64,000 nt of DNA from Vibrio lentus (lineage in GTDB: Bacteria; Pseudomonadota; Gammaproteobacteria; Enterobacterales; Vibrionaceae): contig NZ_MCZK01000118.1 of NCBI RefSeq assembly GCF_002875945.1, positions 1 through 64,000 on the forward strand, read 5' to 3'. The translations under genes were made by a program, and so were the position numbers. The stretch's first letter is position 1. Each line of letters begins with the position of its first letter. This document shows, in pieces, positions 54,596-63,900 of this stretch. The notes beneath the pieces are model-generated. The model did not search any database, had not been told where the DNA came from, and worked only from the letters and a program-made list of their open reading frames with translations.

Positions 54596-55183
54596 CTACT
54601 CAGGCAGCTCACCTTTCTCCTTAAACCTAGCTAGAACCACATCATTCTTAACAGCTATTGTGTAGATCTCATTCCATACTTCCATATAATCATCTTTTCC
54701 CTGCACCAGTAAGAATTGAGAGTACAATTCTTCAGTGTTGCCTACGTATGGTTTGAGTATATCTATCTGAGCTAGGGTCGCTGCCCTTATAGAATGGGAA
54801 CTAATATCTCTTGAAGCACTAGGTAACATCCCAACGGTGAAGCCAAGAATTACCCCATAGAAAGCTGAAACTAAGAAACCGTCTGCCTTATGATTCTTTA
54901 ACATAGACCTCATAACTGCAAACATTATGAATAAAATGAGTATTAGTATCAGTCCCATCATGTGAATATTTAGACTAAGAAGGTCAATATGCACATTTGC
55001 TGATCGAGCATAAAGCTCATCTGAAAACGTACTAGATAGGCTTGAGCCAATAGCCACTATTGTATTAATGAGCCAGTACCATGCGGGTATCACATACTCA
55101 GGAGCAATAATGAGTGCTATCGTACATACTCCCCCTGTAATAAAGCTTTTGATCTTACTCTTTTTCTCTACAGAGATATCCAT
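54596..55183 (-). CDS. Hypothetical membrane protein
   Basis: This protein of about 195 residues has four predicted membrane segments (around TGGVCTIALIIAPEYVIP, WYWLINTIVAIGSSL, MGLILILILFIMFAV and FLVSAFYGVILGF). It has a soluble C-terminal helical region rich in charged residues. I do not recognise the family. The ATG at 55183 (DISVEKKSKIKSF) is a guess; an upstream ATG at 55240 would add 19 residues. The gene looks somewhat AT-rich. Nothing in the context suggests a role. Confidence 0.6.
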   Translation of the reverse strand: MDISVEKKSKIKSFITGGVCTIALIIAPEYVIPAWYWLINTIVAIGSSLSSTFSDELYARSANVHIDLLSLNIHMMGLILILILFIMFAVMRSMLKNHKADGFLVSAFYGVILGFTVGMLPSASRDISSHSIRAATLAQIDILKPYVGNTEELYSQFLLVQGKDDYMEVWNEIYTIAVKNDVVLARFKEKGELPE

Positions 55184-55298
55184 AACTACCCGTTTTCTAA
55201 GAACTTTATTGGTTAACTGCCAGTATAAGACAACTTTCATAATTGTTCAGTAATTAAGTCTGTAGTGTTGCGATAGATCAGGTTATAAGACCCCATAC

Positions 55299-55339
55299 AA
55301 AAAGAGCGATAGGGCATTTGGCCTTATCGCTCTTTTTGA
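55299..55339. terminator. Terminator between the membrane protein and PhoX genes
   Basis: Long stem AAAAAGAGCGATA.GGC/GCC.TATCGCTCTTTTT with a 4-base core loop and A-run and T-run flanks. On the minus strand it lies after PhoX. Confidence 0.8.
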
Positions 55340-55391
55340 TTTTATTTAGTTAGATAACTGACATGTTGCTGATCTCAGCTAGTTCTGTGTA

Positions 55392-57428
55392 TTAAACGGC
55401 AATCTCACCACCGTCTTCACGACGAATCACAACAGTTGCTGCTCGAGGGCGAACGGACATTCCTGATGGAGTCTCTTCTGCTGCGTTGTCGCTGTATGGC
55501 CAATTACCGGGGTGCTGAATGTTCACAAACAGTGACTTGTAATCAGGGCTAATCGTAAAGCCCGTTACCTCACATCCGTTTGGACCAACAAAGAAGCGCT
55601 TAAGTTGAGCTTGGTTGCCTTCATCAATCACTGCACTGTTACCATTGTCGTCCGTTAACTTAGACGGGACGACTGCTAACATTTGGTCGTTGGTGTAACT
55701 CGTTACTTCATCTGCTCCGTTATCCGTCTGAATCCACAAAATGCCACGTGCATCGAATGCTAATCCATCTGGGCTTGCGAACTGGTTCATATCAGTAAGG
55801 CTAGAACGATTGGTGTCTGCATCACCGTTGGCAGGTGAACCGAATACGAAAATATCCCAAGTGAAGTCAGTTGCGCTTTCACCTTCATCCCAACGGATAA
55901 CATGGCCAAACTTGTTGTTCAAGCGTGGGTTTGCCGCGTTCGTTTCATCGGTACGCGCAGTGTTATTGGTAAGTGTTAGATATACAGAACCTGTGTATGG
56001 ATCCACTGAACACCACTCTGGGCGATCCATTGGTGTTGCACCTACTAGATCCGCTGCTCCAGCTGTATTTAAGATGATTTCAGCCAAAGAGTTGAAATTG
56101 TCTGCCAGAACACCACCTGATAACGTCACGCTATCTAACGTCAATGGTAGCCACGTGCCAGAGTTGTCTTCATTGAAGCGCGCCACGTAAAGTGTGCCTT
56201 CATCCATGTATTTATCGCCTGTTGTTAAGCGGTTTGATGGGGTGGCATCTGCTGGATCCCAACCTGCAGCCGATTCGAATTTGTACAAGTACTCAAAACG
56301 AGAGTCGTGACCTGAGTAGAAGACAACCGGTTGACCTGCTTCTAGCTTGCCAAAAGTACAGCCTTCGTGACGGAAACGACCAAGCGCAGTGCGCTTTTTC
56401 GCTCGAGCATTCTCCGTGTAAGGGTCGATTTCAACAATATAACCATGGCCGTTTGCTTCGTTACGATAATCATCTATCGAACTTGCACCTGTAGGCTCTA
56501 CGTTAAAGCGAGTGAATTCATCTAAACGTTCTTCTGCATTGCCAGCCAATGTTTCCCACAAGTAGCGTGTGCTGCTATCGTCAATACCAATGCGGTCTTG
56601 TTCTTCAGTTCGAACGCCGGCATTAACGAAATAGCCTGGCCAGTTTTCTTCACATGTTAGGTAAGTGCCCCAAGGAGTGAAACCATTACCACAGTTGTTT
56701 AATGTACCACGCGCTTGGCTGCCATCAGGGGAGAAGCGAGTCACGGTAAGAGCGGTATGTGCGACTGGGCCAGACAAGTCCATTACGGTAGCGCCAGTGT
56801 AGCGGCGGTTGAGTGGATCGGTATCGACTAATTTCCACATGTTGTCTTCCAGTTGAATTCGGACAACCGACACACCGTGAGCATTAATTTCTTTTCGTAC
56901 TTCATCAATAACTGTTCGAACACCACCTACTATGGTCTGACCGCTAGGGTGTAGAGCATTCGTATCAATATATTCATGGTTAATACACAATAAACCGTCT
57001 ACGTTGCTGTCATTTAATGGGAAAAAGTGCATCCCGTCGTGGTGCATCCCCAACGCATTCAACTGTTCTTCGCTTGTGTTACTGCCGTCATCCTTCCATG
57101 CACTACCCTGTGCATTAAGCGGTGTCCCCCATGGCACCAAAACTTGTGCCATGTAACCTTGTGGAACAGAGACAGCATCGGTTAGTGAGCCCGGGATAGA
57201 ATCAAAATTTAGTACCGCACTTGAGACTCCAGACCCGTTACCTCCTGAAGTATCTGGACTAGAAGAATTACACCCAGAGAGTCCAAACGCGCCAAACGCT
57301 GTCATTGCACTGATGCCGAGACCGCCTTTCAAAACGTTTCTTCTTGATAGGTTAGCGTCGAGTACTTCTTCGAATGGTTTGTTTTTACTCTTATTGAAAC
57401 GAGTGCTATCAAATGTTTCCTTGCTCAT
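55392..57428 (-). CDS. PhoX family alkaline phosphatase (Tat-exported)
   Basis: This 678-residue PhoX/DUF839 protein has a twin-arginine signal (SRRNVLKGGLGISAMTAFG) followed by LSGC, so it may also be lipid-modified. Family segments include CINHEYIDTNALHP, TCEENWPGYF, YIVEIDPYTENARAKKRTAL, GRFRHEGCTFG and a C-terminal FVNIQHPGNWP. PhoX enzymes are calcium- and iron-dependent monoesterases that free phosphate outside the inner membrane, common in marine bacteria. A Pho-box-like site lies about 100 bases upstream, suggesting PhoB control. It is a single gene. Confidence 0.88.
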   Translation of the reverse strand: MSKETFDSTRFNKSKNKPFEEVLDANLSRRNVLKGGLGISAMTAFGAFGLSGCNSSSPDTSGGNGSGVSSAVLNFDSIPGSLTDAVSVPQGYMAQVLVPWGTPLNAQGSAWKDDGSNTSEEQLNALGMHHDGMHFFPLNDSNVDGLLCINHEYIDTNALHPSGQTIVGGVRTVIDEVRKEINAHGVSVVRIQLEDNMWKLVDTDPLNRRYTGATVMDLSGPVAHTALTVTRFSPDGSQARGTLNNCGNGFTPWGTYLTCEENWPGYFVNAGVRTEEQDRIGIDDSSTRYLWETLAGNAEERLDEFTRFNVEPTGASSIDDYRNEANGHGYIVEIDPYTENARAKKRTALGRFRHEGCTFGKLEAGQPVVFYSGHDSRFEYLYKFESAAGWDPADATPSNRLTTGDKYMDEGTLYVARFNEDNSGTWLPLTLDSVTLSGGVLADNFNSLAEIILNTAGAADLVGATPMDRPEWCSVDPYTGSVYLTLTNNTARTDETNAANPRLNNKFGHVIRWDEGESATDFTWDIFVFGSPANGDADTNRSSLTDMNQFASPDGLAFDARGILWIQTDNGADEVTSYTNDQMLAVVPSKLTDDNGNSAVIDEGNQAQLKRFFVGPNGCEVTGFTISPDYKSLFVNIQHPGNWPYSDNAAEETPSGMSVRPRAATVVIRREDGGEIAV

Positions 57429-57529
57429 CTGTACTGCTTCCTATTGGTTGTAATTATTATGGGTTATTCATGACTAGCTCAGTTATTAATCGAATGGTTA
57501 ATAACTTGGATCAATGTGTGAGTTATCCT

Positions 57530-57547
57530 GAAGCAGTTAAGTGACAG
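57530..57547 (-). promoter_or_regulatory. Pho-box-like site upstream of PhoX gene
   Basis: Read on the minus strand, CTGTCAC-TTAA-CTGCTTC has the 7-4-7 layout of a Pho box. The first half matches well and the second in about four of seven positions. It is about 100 bases before the PhoX start. Confidence 0.45.
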
Positions 57548-57682
57548 ATTTTTATAGATTTGATTAAGGTTTTGTTTCTGTAGCAAGGTTTTTGCGATTA
57601 AGCGTGATGAGCAATACAAAACTCTTGGGAAATGAAGAGGAACTGTGTATAAGTGCTTTATTAAACGTAGAGAGAGACAGTT

Positions 57683-58024
57683 ATGAAATTAGATAAAATC
57701 GAAAACAAAAATCGCCGCCTTCGCAAGAAATTATACCTAGGTGAATTCGCGATTCTGGGTTTTGAAGTAAGCTGCAAGACATCGATTACTGATTTTGACC
57801 AATACGATGTGTTCATTGATGAGTTCATCGACTTCATCGATAGCATCGGTCTGTGCTTTGGTGGCGGTGGCCTTGAGTTGTTTGAAGGTTTCCTATGCTC
57901 TATTGAGCGTTACCGTTCAGTAACAGAAGCAGAGCAACTGCAAGTTGCACAATGGCTTGAAGCTCGCGCTGAAGTAAGCAAAGTTGAAGTTAGCGAACTT
58001 ATTGACGCAAACTACGCATTCTAA
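57683..58024 (+). CDS. yggL: YggL family protein (DUF469)
   Basis: This 113-residue protein has the DUF469/YggL pattern: KNRRLRKKLYLGEFAILGFE, IDEFIDFIDSIGLCFGGGG and ERYRSVTEAEQLQVAQWLEAR. YggL-type proteins associate with the 50S ribosomal subunit in E. coli; the detailed role is not settled. The ATG at 57683 has AGAGAGACAG upstream. It is a single gene with a strong terminator. Confidence 0.9.
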   Translation: MKLDKIENKNRRLRKKLYLGEFAILGFEVSCKTSITDFDQYDVFIDEFIDFIDSIGLCFGGGGLELFEGFLCSIERYRSVTEAEQLQVAQWLEARAEVSKVEVSELIDANYAF

Positions 58025-58097
58025 ATTAATGTTGTGCTGTTAGCTCAACGTAGAGGCCTATTACGGCTTTTAAAATGAGCAACAACATGCCAGAACA

Positions 58098-58130
58098 AAG
58101 GCCGAATCGGTATATCGATTCGGCCTTTTT
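58098..58130 (+). terminator. Terminator after yggL
   Basis: Stem AAGGCCGAATCG/CGATTCGGCCTT with a GTATAT loop and TTT tail. Confidence 0.85.
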
Positions 58131-58420
58131 GCGTTTGTCACATCCCATTTTTCTTCACACTCTGCTCTTTTATAGCTTCATAGGAAGTTAGTGAAACTAT
58201 GGTTTTCGAATAAATATCAGCGCTTTACTGTTACTTTTCTTGGTTGGAATAAGTTTGGATAAACTTGTGAGACTTTTATGAGAATTCAATGAAGTTGCTG
58301 ATAGATTTGATCGCCATTCTTAGAGTCAAGAACACCACAGTTCGTTCTGGCAAAGGTAACGGTATATCGCTGTTATTCGTTTGTTGGCAACGATAGGACT
58401 CAATAAAGGATGGAATCAAA
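58131..58420. other. Intergenic region upstream of the spondin operon
   Basis: About 290 bases contain no convincing gene. They should hold the promoter of the spondin-domain cluster. A GGATGG-like purine stretch (about 58408-58413) precedes the ATG. I see no repeated site that would obviously match the cluster's own response regulator. Confidence 0.45.
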
Positions 58421-59104
58421 ATGAATAAACGAACTCAAATCAGCTTAGTGGTTAGCTCTGCTATGTTGGCCTTTGGTACCGCTCAGGTTCACGCTGCACA
58501 GCTAGAGGTGACGGTAACAAATGCTACGAAAGGAATCTACTTCACACCAATTTTGGCCGCAGCGCATGACTCTAACTTGTTCATGTTTAGAACCGGTGAA
58601 ACTGCTTCAGCAGAGTTGGAATCGATGGCGGAAGGTGGAGACATCTCTGGCCTGTCGAGTTTAATCGCCAATGCGGGTGGTGTGGTTGTCGAAAACCCAG
58701 CTAGCGGAATACTAAATCCAGGAGTGGCGACCACCTTTGATATCGATACGGGTGATTTGGCTTACTTGTCATTAGGCGCGATGTTACTGCCAACCAACGA
58801 TGGTTTTGTTGGGCTAGATAGTTGGAAGATCCCAACCCAAGCCGGTACCTATAAGGCAAACCTAAACAGCTACGATGCAGGTACGGAAGCGAATGACGAG
58901 TTAGCTGCTAGCATGCCTAATCCACCCTTTATAACCTTTGGCGCTGGTGGTACGGGCGTAGAAACCGCGCTTTCAAATACTAAGGTTCATGTTCACCCTG
59001 GCAACCTTGGTGACAGTGATCCGGTTGCCGGTATAAGTGACCTCGATAGCAGCAGCCATCGCTGGTTAAACCCTGTAGCGACAATCACCATCGTTGTGAA
59101 GTAA
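58421..59104 (+). CDS. Secreted spondin-domain protein
   Basis: This 227-residue protein has a signal peptide (ending near VHAAQ). The rest is one spondin_N-like domain: LEVTVTNATKGIYFTPILAA, AELESMAEGG, SLGAMLLPTNDGFVGLDSW, GTEANDELAASMP and HRWLNPVATITI. The domain is known from eukaryotic F-spondin and reelin, and from uncharacterised secreted bacterial proteins. It is 9 bases before a paralogue that is a lipoprotein. A response regulator and a histidine kinase follow, so it may be part of a sensing or surface system. Confidence 0.85.
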   Translation: MNKRTQISLVVSSAMLAFGTAQVHAAQLEVTVTNATKGIYFTPILAAAHDSNLFMFRTGETASAELESMAEGGDISGLSSLIANAGGVVVENPASGILNPGVATTFDIDTGDLAYLSLGAMLLPTNDGFVGLDSWKIPTQAGTYKANLNSYDAGTEANDELAASMPNPPFITFGAGGTGVETALSNTKVHVHPGNLGDSDPVAGISDLDSSSHRWLNPVATITIVVK

Positions 59105-59113
59105 GGGGGATGT

Positions 59114-59794
59114 ATGAAAGCTAGAATATTGTTTATCGCGGCTTCTGTCGCCCTGCTGGCTGGTTGTCCGGATGATGACGATGATTATTATCGTTACGAT
59201 GTCACGGTTACTAACTTAACGCCTAATCAACCTATGTCGCCACTAGCGGTACTTACTCACAATACGAATTTTGACTTGTTTGAAGTTGGCCAGAGTGCCT
59301 CTGCGGATCTTGAATACTTAGCAGAAGGCGGAAGCAACTCTCAACTGCTTGCTTTGAGTAATAGCGACGATAATGTTTACCAAGGTATCTCAGGAAACGG
59401 GCTGATCTTGTCGGGCGAAAATGACACGCTCTCCATCCGTGTTGATCCCGCTTTAGAGGGTTATCTTTCTGTCGCTTCGATGTTGGTTAATACCAATGAT
59501 GCGTTTGTGGGTGAATCTGGCTTATCGCTTAAGTCATTAGCGGTTGGTGACACCTTCACCATGAACATGAATGTATGGGATTCGGGAACGGAGTTGAATG
59601 ATGAGCTTGCAGCAACCATTCCGGGCCCCGCAGGCGGTGGTGAGGGCTTTAATAGCCTAAGAAATGACAATGATGTGGTGAGCTTCCACTCTGGCGTCAT
59701 CAGTCAAGATGATGGCTTAACGACCTCTGCTCTAACTGCTAATCATCGCTTTCTGAATCCAGGTGCGAGAATCACCATTACTCGAACTGAATGA
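59114..59794 (+). CDS. Spondin-domain lipoprotein
   Basis: This 226-residue paralogue of the preceding protein has an LLAGC lipobox (Cys at about residue 18) and a short acidic stretch (PDDDDDYY). The spondin_N-like domain has YDVTVTNLTPNQPMSPLAVL, ADLEYLAEGG, SVASMLVNTNDAFVGESG, GTELNDELAATIP and HRFLNPGARITI. The two share the same order of landmarks. It is probably membrane-anchored at the envelope and is likely to be co-transcribed with the upstream gene. Confidence 0.85.
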   Translation: MKARILFIAASVALLAGCPDDDDDYYRYDVTVTNLTPNQPMSPLAVLTHNTNFDLFEVGQSASADLEYLAEGGSNSQLLALSNSDDNVYQGISGNGLILSGENDTLSIRVDPALEGYLSVASMLVNTNDAFVGESGLSLKSLAVGDTFTMNMNVWDSGTELNDELAATIPGPAGGGEGFNSLRNDNDVVSFHSGVISQDDGLTTSALTANHRFLNPGARITITRTE

Positions 59795-59876
59795 TTGGGT
59801 TAAGCGTGAAATGAAAGAATTCCTGCTCTGTTCCGGTCAATTGAAAGGTGGGTAGACTCCGAATAGAGCAGGGATC

Positions 59877-60608
59877 ATGAATAGTGCTGCGGTAAATCTG
59901 ATGGCAAACATATTACTGGTTGAAGACGACGATGATTTAGCGGAACTGGTGCAAATGCATCTCAAGTTCCAAGGTCATCATGTCGAAAGAGCTAATACGA
60001 TTGAAAAAGCACAGGGTCTATATCTGGATGGTCAGTTTGATTTAGTCGTCCTCGATCGAGGCTTACCTGATGGTGATGGGCTCGACTTTTGTCGGATGAT
60101 CCGTCAGCAGGAAGATTGGACTCCCGTGTTGATGCTCACAGCAAGAGACTCTGAACTGGATAAAGTCTCGGGCTTAGAAGCCGGTGTCGATGATTACATC
60201 ACCAAGCCATTCAGTGTGCTCGAGTTTCAAGCTCGTGTTCGTAATGTTTTACGTCGGGTTAATCATGCAGAAGCCACGATCAAAGAGGCTCCAACAACGG
60301 AATCTGTGATGAGTTTTGGTGGCCTTACCATTCAACCGGAGCGTCATCAGGTTTCTTTAAATAACCAAGATGTCTTGTTGACCGCGACAGAATTTACTTT
60401 ACTTCATTTCTTAGCCACCCGTCCGGGTCGAGTGTATAGCAAAGATGAGCTGCTTGATCATGTATGGCACACCAACCATTCAGGCTACCACCACACCGTT
60501 TGTAGCACCGTCAATCGCTTGCGAACCAAGCTTGCTATGCCAAATAGCGATGATGACTTCATCAAGACTGTTTGGGGTGTTGGGTATAAGTTTGAGTCGA
60601 AGGCTTAG
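59877..60608 (+). CDS. OmpR-family response regulator
   Basis: This 243-residue protein has a receiver domain with the acidic pocket in VEDDDDLAEL, the phospho-acceptor Asp in LVVLDRGLPDG (about residue 60) and the Lys in DYITKPF. The C-terminal winged helix has LTATEFTLLHFLATRPGRVY and VWGVGYKFE. It begins 82 bases after the second spondin gene and 58 bases before the histidine kinase gene. The DNA target is not visible, but the spondin cluster itself is the obvious candidate. Confidence 0.92.
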   Translation: MNSAAVNLMANILLVEDDDDLAELVQMHLKFQGHHVERANTIEKAQGLYLDGQFDLVVLDRGLPDGDGLDFCRMIRQQEDWTPVLMLTARDSELDKVSGLEAGVDDYITKPFSVLEFQARVRNVLRRVNHAEATIKEAPTTESVMSFGGLTIQPERHQVSLNNQDVLLTATEFTLLHFLATRPGRVYSKDELLDHVWHTNHSGYHHTVCSTVNRLRTKLAMPNSDDDFIKTVWGVGYKFESKA

Positions 60609-60666
60609 GGTTTGATTCTCGCTTTTTAAGTTCATTAATAGAAACAGAAGTCATTAAGGAGTAAGC

Positions 60667-62040
60667 ATGAGTTTTAAATCGCGCTTAGTGTTGTTTACCA
60701 GCTTGTGGTTTCTATTGGTGAGTGTGGTCATCGCCTACACCTATCATTGGCAAAAAGAAACTATTGAGCAACGAACAAAACAGAGCCTACATAAAGAACT
60801 CGCGGTGCACATGCGCGATGATAACCCTCTAATGATTGGCACTGACTACAACCCGAAAGCCCTCAAATCCATCTTTCATACCTTAATGTTGATAGGGCCG
60901 GATTTTGACATCTATTTTCTCGACAGTCAGGGCAATATCACCACGCACGCCGCCCCTGAAGGAACCAAACTCGCTAGCCAAATTGATTTAGCGCCGATTA
61001 AGCAGTTTCTAAATGATGAGCCTTATCCGATTTTGGGAGAGGACCCGATCAATCCAGATTCTCGCAAGGTGTTTTCTGTCGCAGCGATCGAAGAGTTAGG
61101 TTCTACGGTTGGGTATCTTTATGTACTCATTGGCAGTAATCGCCATACTGTGATTGCCAATTCGCAAGTAGACACACCTTATATCGCACTGGCTGGCCTG
61201 ATGTTGGTCTCTATTTGGGGTTTTGCCATAGGGGCTTATCTATTGGTTAAACGCAGCTTGTTGAACCCGATAGAAGCTGTAACCGATAAGTTGCAACAGC
61301 AAGCCGAACAAGATTTCCGCTTGGAACCTAATTTCACGCGCCAAGTACCAGAACTGGTGCCAATTGCGCGTTCTTATCAGTTGATGGCAAAACACATTCA
61401 ACAACAATTTCTGCAACTGGAATATCAGTCATCGCATCGTAGGCAGAGCCTATTGCAATTGAGTCATGATCTGAAAACACCACTATCGAGTGTGCTGGGG
61501 TATCTAGAAACGTGGAAGATTCAAAATCCACAATCGGATCCGTTGATCGATGTGGCCTACCGCAATGGCAATAAACTATCAGATCAGCTTCATTCGCTGT
61601 TAGACAGTGCCAAGCATGATAATCCTGTTCCCACGTATCAATACGCTTCGATCGATTTGAATGCGTTGATGAGTGAGTGTCTGGATACAATACGAAGCAA
61701 ATATCTTCATAAAAATGTTCAGCTTAACGTCAACATGTCTGATGAAATAAAGGCGGTCGGGGATCGTGATTTACTTGAGCGGTTGGTTTTAAACTTGTTA
61801 GATAATGCGTTGAGGCATAGCCCTAGTGGGACGACAGTGTCTTTGAGTGTTGGTTTAGAGTCAGATGCAAAACGAGTCAAGGTCGTGATCCATAATGAGA
61901 TTGAGCAGGAAGCGCCAAACGGGTCATTGGGTATCGGCACCAAAATCGCTCAGTCGATACTAATGTTACATCACAGTGTGTTAGAGACGAAAAAGGCAGA
62001 GAACTCGTTTCAGCAAAGCTTCTATTTGCCGTCGATATAG
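60667..62040 (+). CDS. Sensor histidine kinase
   Basis: This 457-residue sensor kinase has two membrane segments flanking a periplasmic sensor (about 30-170), a HAMP-like linker, and the phospho-acceptor His in LLQLSHDLKTPLSSVLGY. The N box is NLLDNALRHSP and a glycine box is GSLGIGTKIAQSIL. The first G box (DxGxG) of the ATP lid is not clear: the place is taken by HNEIEQEAPNG. It should phosphorylate the adjacent response regulator. The periplasmic part may read an envelope signal, possibly involving the spondin proteins. Confidence 0.9.
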   Translation: MSFKSRLVLFTSLWFLLVSVVIAYTYHWQKETIEQRTKQSLHKELAVHMRDDNPLMIGTDYNPKALKSIFHTLMLIGPDFDIYFLDSQGNITTHAAPEGTKLASQIDLAPIKQFLNDEPYPILGEDPINPDSRKVFSVAAIEELGSTVGYLYVLIGSNRHTVIANSQVDTPYIALAGLMLVSIWGFAIGAYLLVKRSLLNPIEAVTDKLQQQAEQDFRLEPNFTRQVPELVPIARSYQLMAKHIQQQFLQLEYQSSHRRQSLLQLSHDLKTPLSSVLGYLETWKIQNPQSDPLIDVAYRNGNKLSDQLHSLLDSAKHDNPVPTYQYASIDLNALMSECLDTIRSKYLHKNVQLNVNMSDEIKAVGDRDLLERLVLNLLDNALRHSPSGTTVSLSVGLESDAKRVKVVIHNEIEQEAPNGSLGIGTKIAQSILMLHHSVLETKKAENSFQQSFYLPSI

Positions 62041-62146
62041 TGTTACCTGTCTTTGTATAGCTTTAACGGCTTTCAGCTTAGGTTATAGACGAGTTGTTCA
62101 CTGAGGCGCGAACAACTCGTTGAGAAGCTTTTAAGTTGAAGAGGCT

Positions 62147-62614
62147 TTAAGCGTCTTCATTTCCTTCTTCGTTGCCTTCATTCACTTTCGCGTAGAAATG
62201 AAGAAGCTCTGTCAGCTCTTTTACCCAACCAAATGCTTCTGTCGGTGCTTTTACCAAAATCTTCTCTACTTTCTCACAATGAGTTTCAAGGTCGATGGCT
62301 TGCTCAAGGTTGAACGACATCGCATAGAAGTGCCAAAGCAATAGACGTGTCATGCGCTCGATGTTTTGTTTCGAGTTATCTGACTCGCTAAATGCAAGAT
62401 TCACTTTACTCAGTGCGATTGCAGTCATTCGTAGCATCGCGTCAAACTTTGCTGATTGCATGCGCTCTTCACTGGTGACTTCTTCCTGCTCAAAAGTAAA
62501 CAACTCCGTCATCGCATCTTCAGGGACCAGACGATGGATCATTCTTAAACTAAATTCTTCTAGTTCTTCACGAGGCATGGTGTTTAAGCAAGTTAAAGTG
62601 TAATCGCGTTGCAT
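62147..62614 (-). CDS. Small cytosolic protein, DUF3069-like
   Basis: This protein of about 155 residues is mostly helical, with TCLNTMPREELEEFSLRMIH, FDAMLRMTAIALSKVN, MTRLLLWHFYAMSF and an acidic C-terminus (NEGNEEGNEDA). It has no signal peptide or membrane segment. I associate this pattern with the vibrio DUF3069-type proteins, but am not certain. The ATG at 62614 follows AGAGAAC; the longer frame from 62635 is not preferred. The function is unknown. Confidence 0.7.
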   Translation of the reverse strand: MQRDYTLTCLNTMPREELEEFSLRMIHRLVPEDAMTELFTFEQEEVTSEERMQSAKFDAMLRMTAIALSKVNLAFSESDNSKQNIERMTRLLLWHFYAMSFNLEQAIDLETHCEKVEKILVKAPTEAFGWVKELTELLHFYAKVNEGNEEGNEDA

Positions 62615-62799
62615 AGCGTTCTCTTGGATGAGCAAAAAGGTCGGACAGTTTAATGGAGAAGTGAGCTTAGAAAAAGCAGATTCTAGTTAGTGCAGGTTTA
62701 GAGGGGCGATTAACTGACGTGTTCAATCAATTGAGCTTTGTTTGCCTGAGCCCTAGCGAAATGAACTCATAAAGGGTTCATTTCGCTAAACGAAGCGTA

Positions 62800-63729
62800 T
62801 TAAGCGCTTTTGTGAGTCGGTGGTCGATACTGCATAGACTGGTCGTCTTTCATAAAGATGTTGCTCGCTGCTAAACTGCCGATACAAATCGAACCAAGTG
62901 CAATCCAAGTCACGGTGTCCGGTATTTCGTTAAACAGTGGAATAGCCAACAATGTCGCGATGGCCGGAGTCGCACTGCCGAATGCTGCTGAACGCTCTGC
63001 CCCTAGGGTGTTAACCGCATAAAGGTAAGTGAACGCCGCTATTAAACCAGCACCGACGCCTTGTACCGCTGAATGTATTGATAGCTCCGCTATTGGCCAT
63101 TGCGCTATTGGTGTGACCATAAGATGGCTAGGTAATGTTCCTGTTAAGATCAAAAATAGCAATAACAGGGTCGACGATAAGGAAATAAACCCTGCACTGA
63201 CTAAAGCATTGAGGTTGGCAACACGAGCCGAAATGGTAAAGGTTGCCCACATTAAACTCGCACACAGAAATAGCAGGTGGCCTTTTGTGTATTCAAAGTT
63301 GAAATCACTGAGGCTACTCCCTAGGAACAGTAAGATCCCCAATAGAACTAAGCTGAGCCCGGCAATACGGTGTCGACTGAGCGGTTGTTTGAAGACAAGT
63401 ACCGCAATACCCGTCACAAAGAGAGGCAACGTGCCCGGTACGAGCGCACTGCCATGTGAAACCGGTACAAAGTGCATCGCTGTACCGGTGACCAATAAAT
63501 AGGGGAGGCCACTGCCAGCAAACATGCCTGCGAGGTAGCGCTTGGGAACTGAATAGATAGCATTGCGCGCTTTCCATACTAAAGGAAATAAAACTAAGGC
63601 AGGAATGAGAAATCGGGTGAGTGCAATATCTGCGGGTGTCAGAGCTGAGTTTGCGCCTCCTTTCAGTGAAAGAAAAAAGCTTGCCCAGATGAGCAGAGTA
63701 ATCACGATAGATAAGTAGCCAAGATTCAT
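62800..63729 (-). CDS. EamA/DMT family transporter
   Basis: This protein of about 309 residues has ten hydrophobic segments in two EamA halves, for example LLIWASFFLSLKGG, IALTRFLIPALVLFPLVW, and GVGAGLIAAFTYLYAVNTLG in the second half. The family exports amino acids or nucleotide-sugar-like metabolites. The ATG at 63729 (NLGYLSIVITLL) is preferred. It is divergent from an Lrp/AsnC gene whose start lies 171 bases away, a common pairing for amino acid exporters and their regulators. Confidence 0.88.
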   Translation of the reverse strand: MNLGYLSIVITLLIWASFFLSLKGGANSALTPADIALTRFLIPALVLFPLVWKARNAIYSVPKRYLAGMFAGSGLPYLLVTGTAMHFVPVSHGSALVPGTLPLFVTGIAVLVFKQPLSRHRIAGLSLVLLGILLFLGSSLSDFNFEYTKGHLLFLCASLMWATFTISARVANLNALVSAGFISLSSTLLLLFLILTGTLPSHLMVTPIAQWPIAELSIHSAVQGVGAGLIAAFTYLYAVNTLGAERSAAFGSATPAIATLLAIPLFNEIPDTVTWIALGSICIGSLAASNIFMKDDQSMQYRPPTHKSA

Positions 63730-63900
63730 AGTAAACAAGGAAAATGGATGGTGCTTAATTATGAATTAAGACTTATGCCACAAGTTGGCAAGTTTTGACC
63801 TTATTTAAGTTTAGGTTGATGATTTTTGCTAATATTTATTAGAATATTAACTCATTCCACTCAATTTGATTTTCTCACCAACTAAGGTTTCGCGTTTTCT

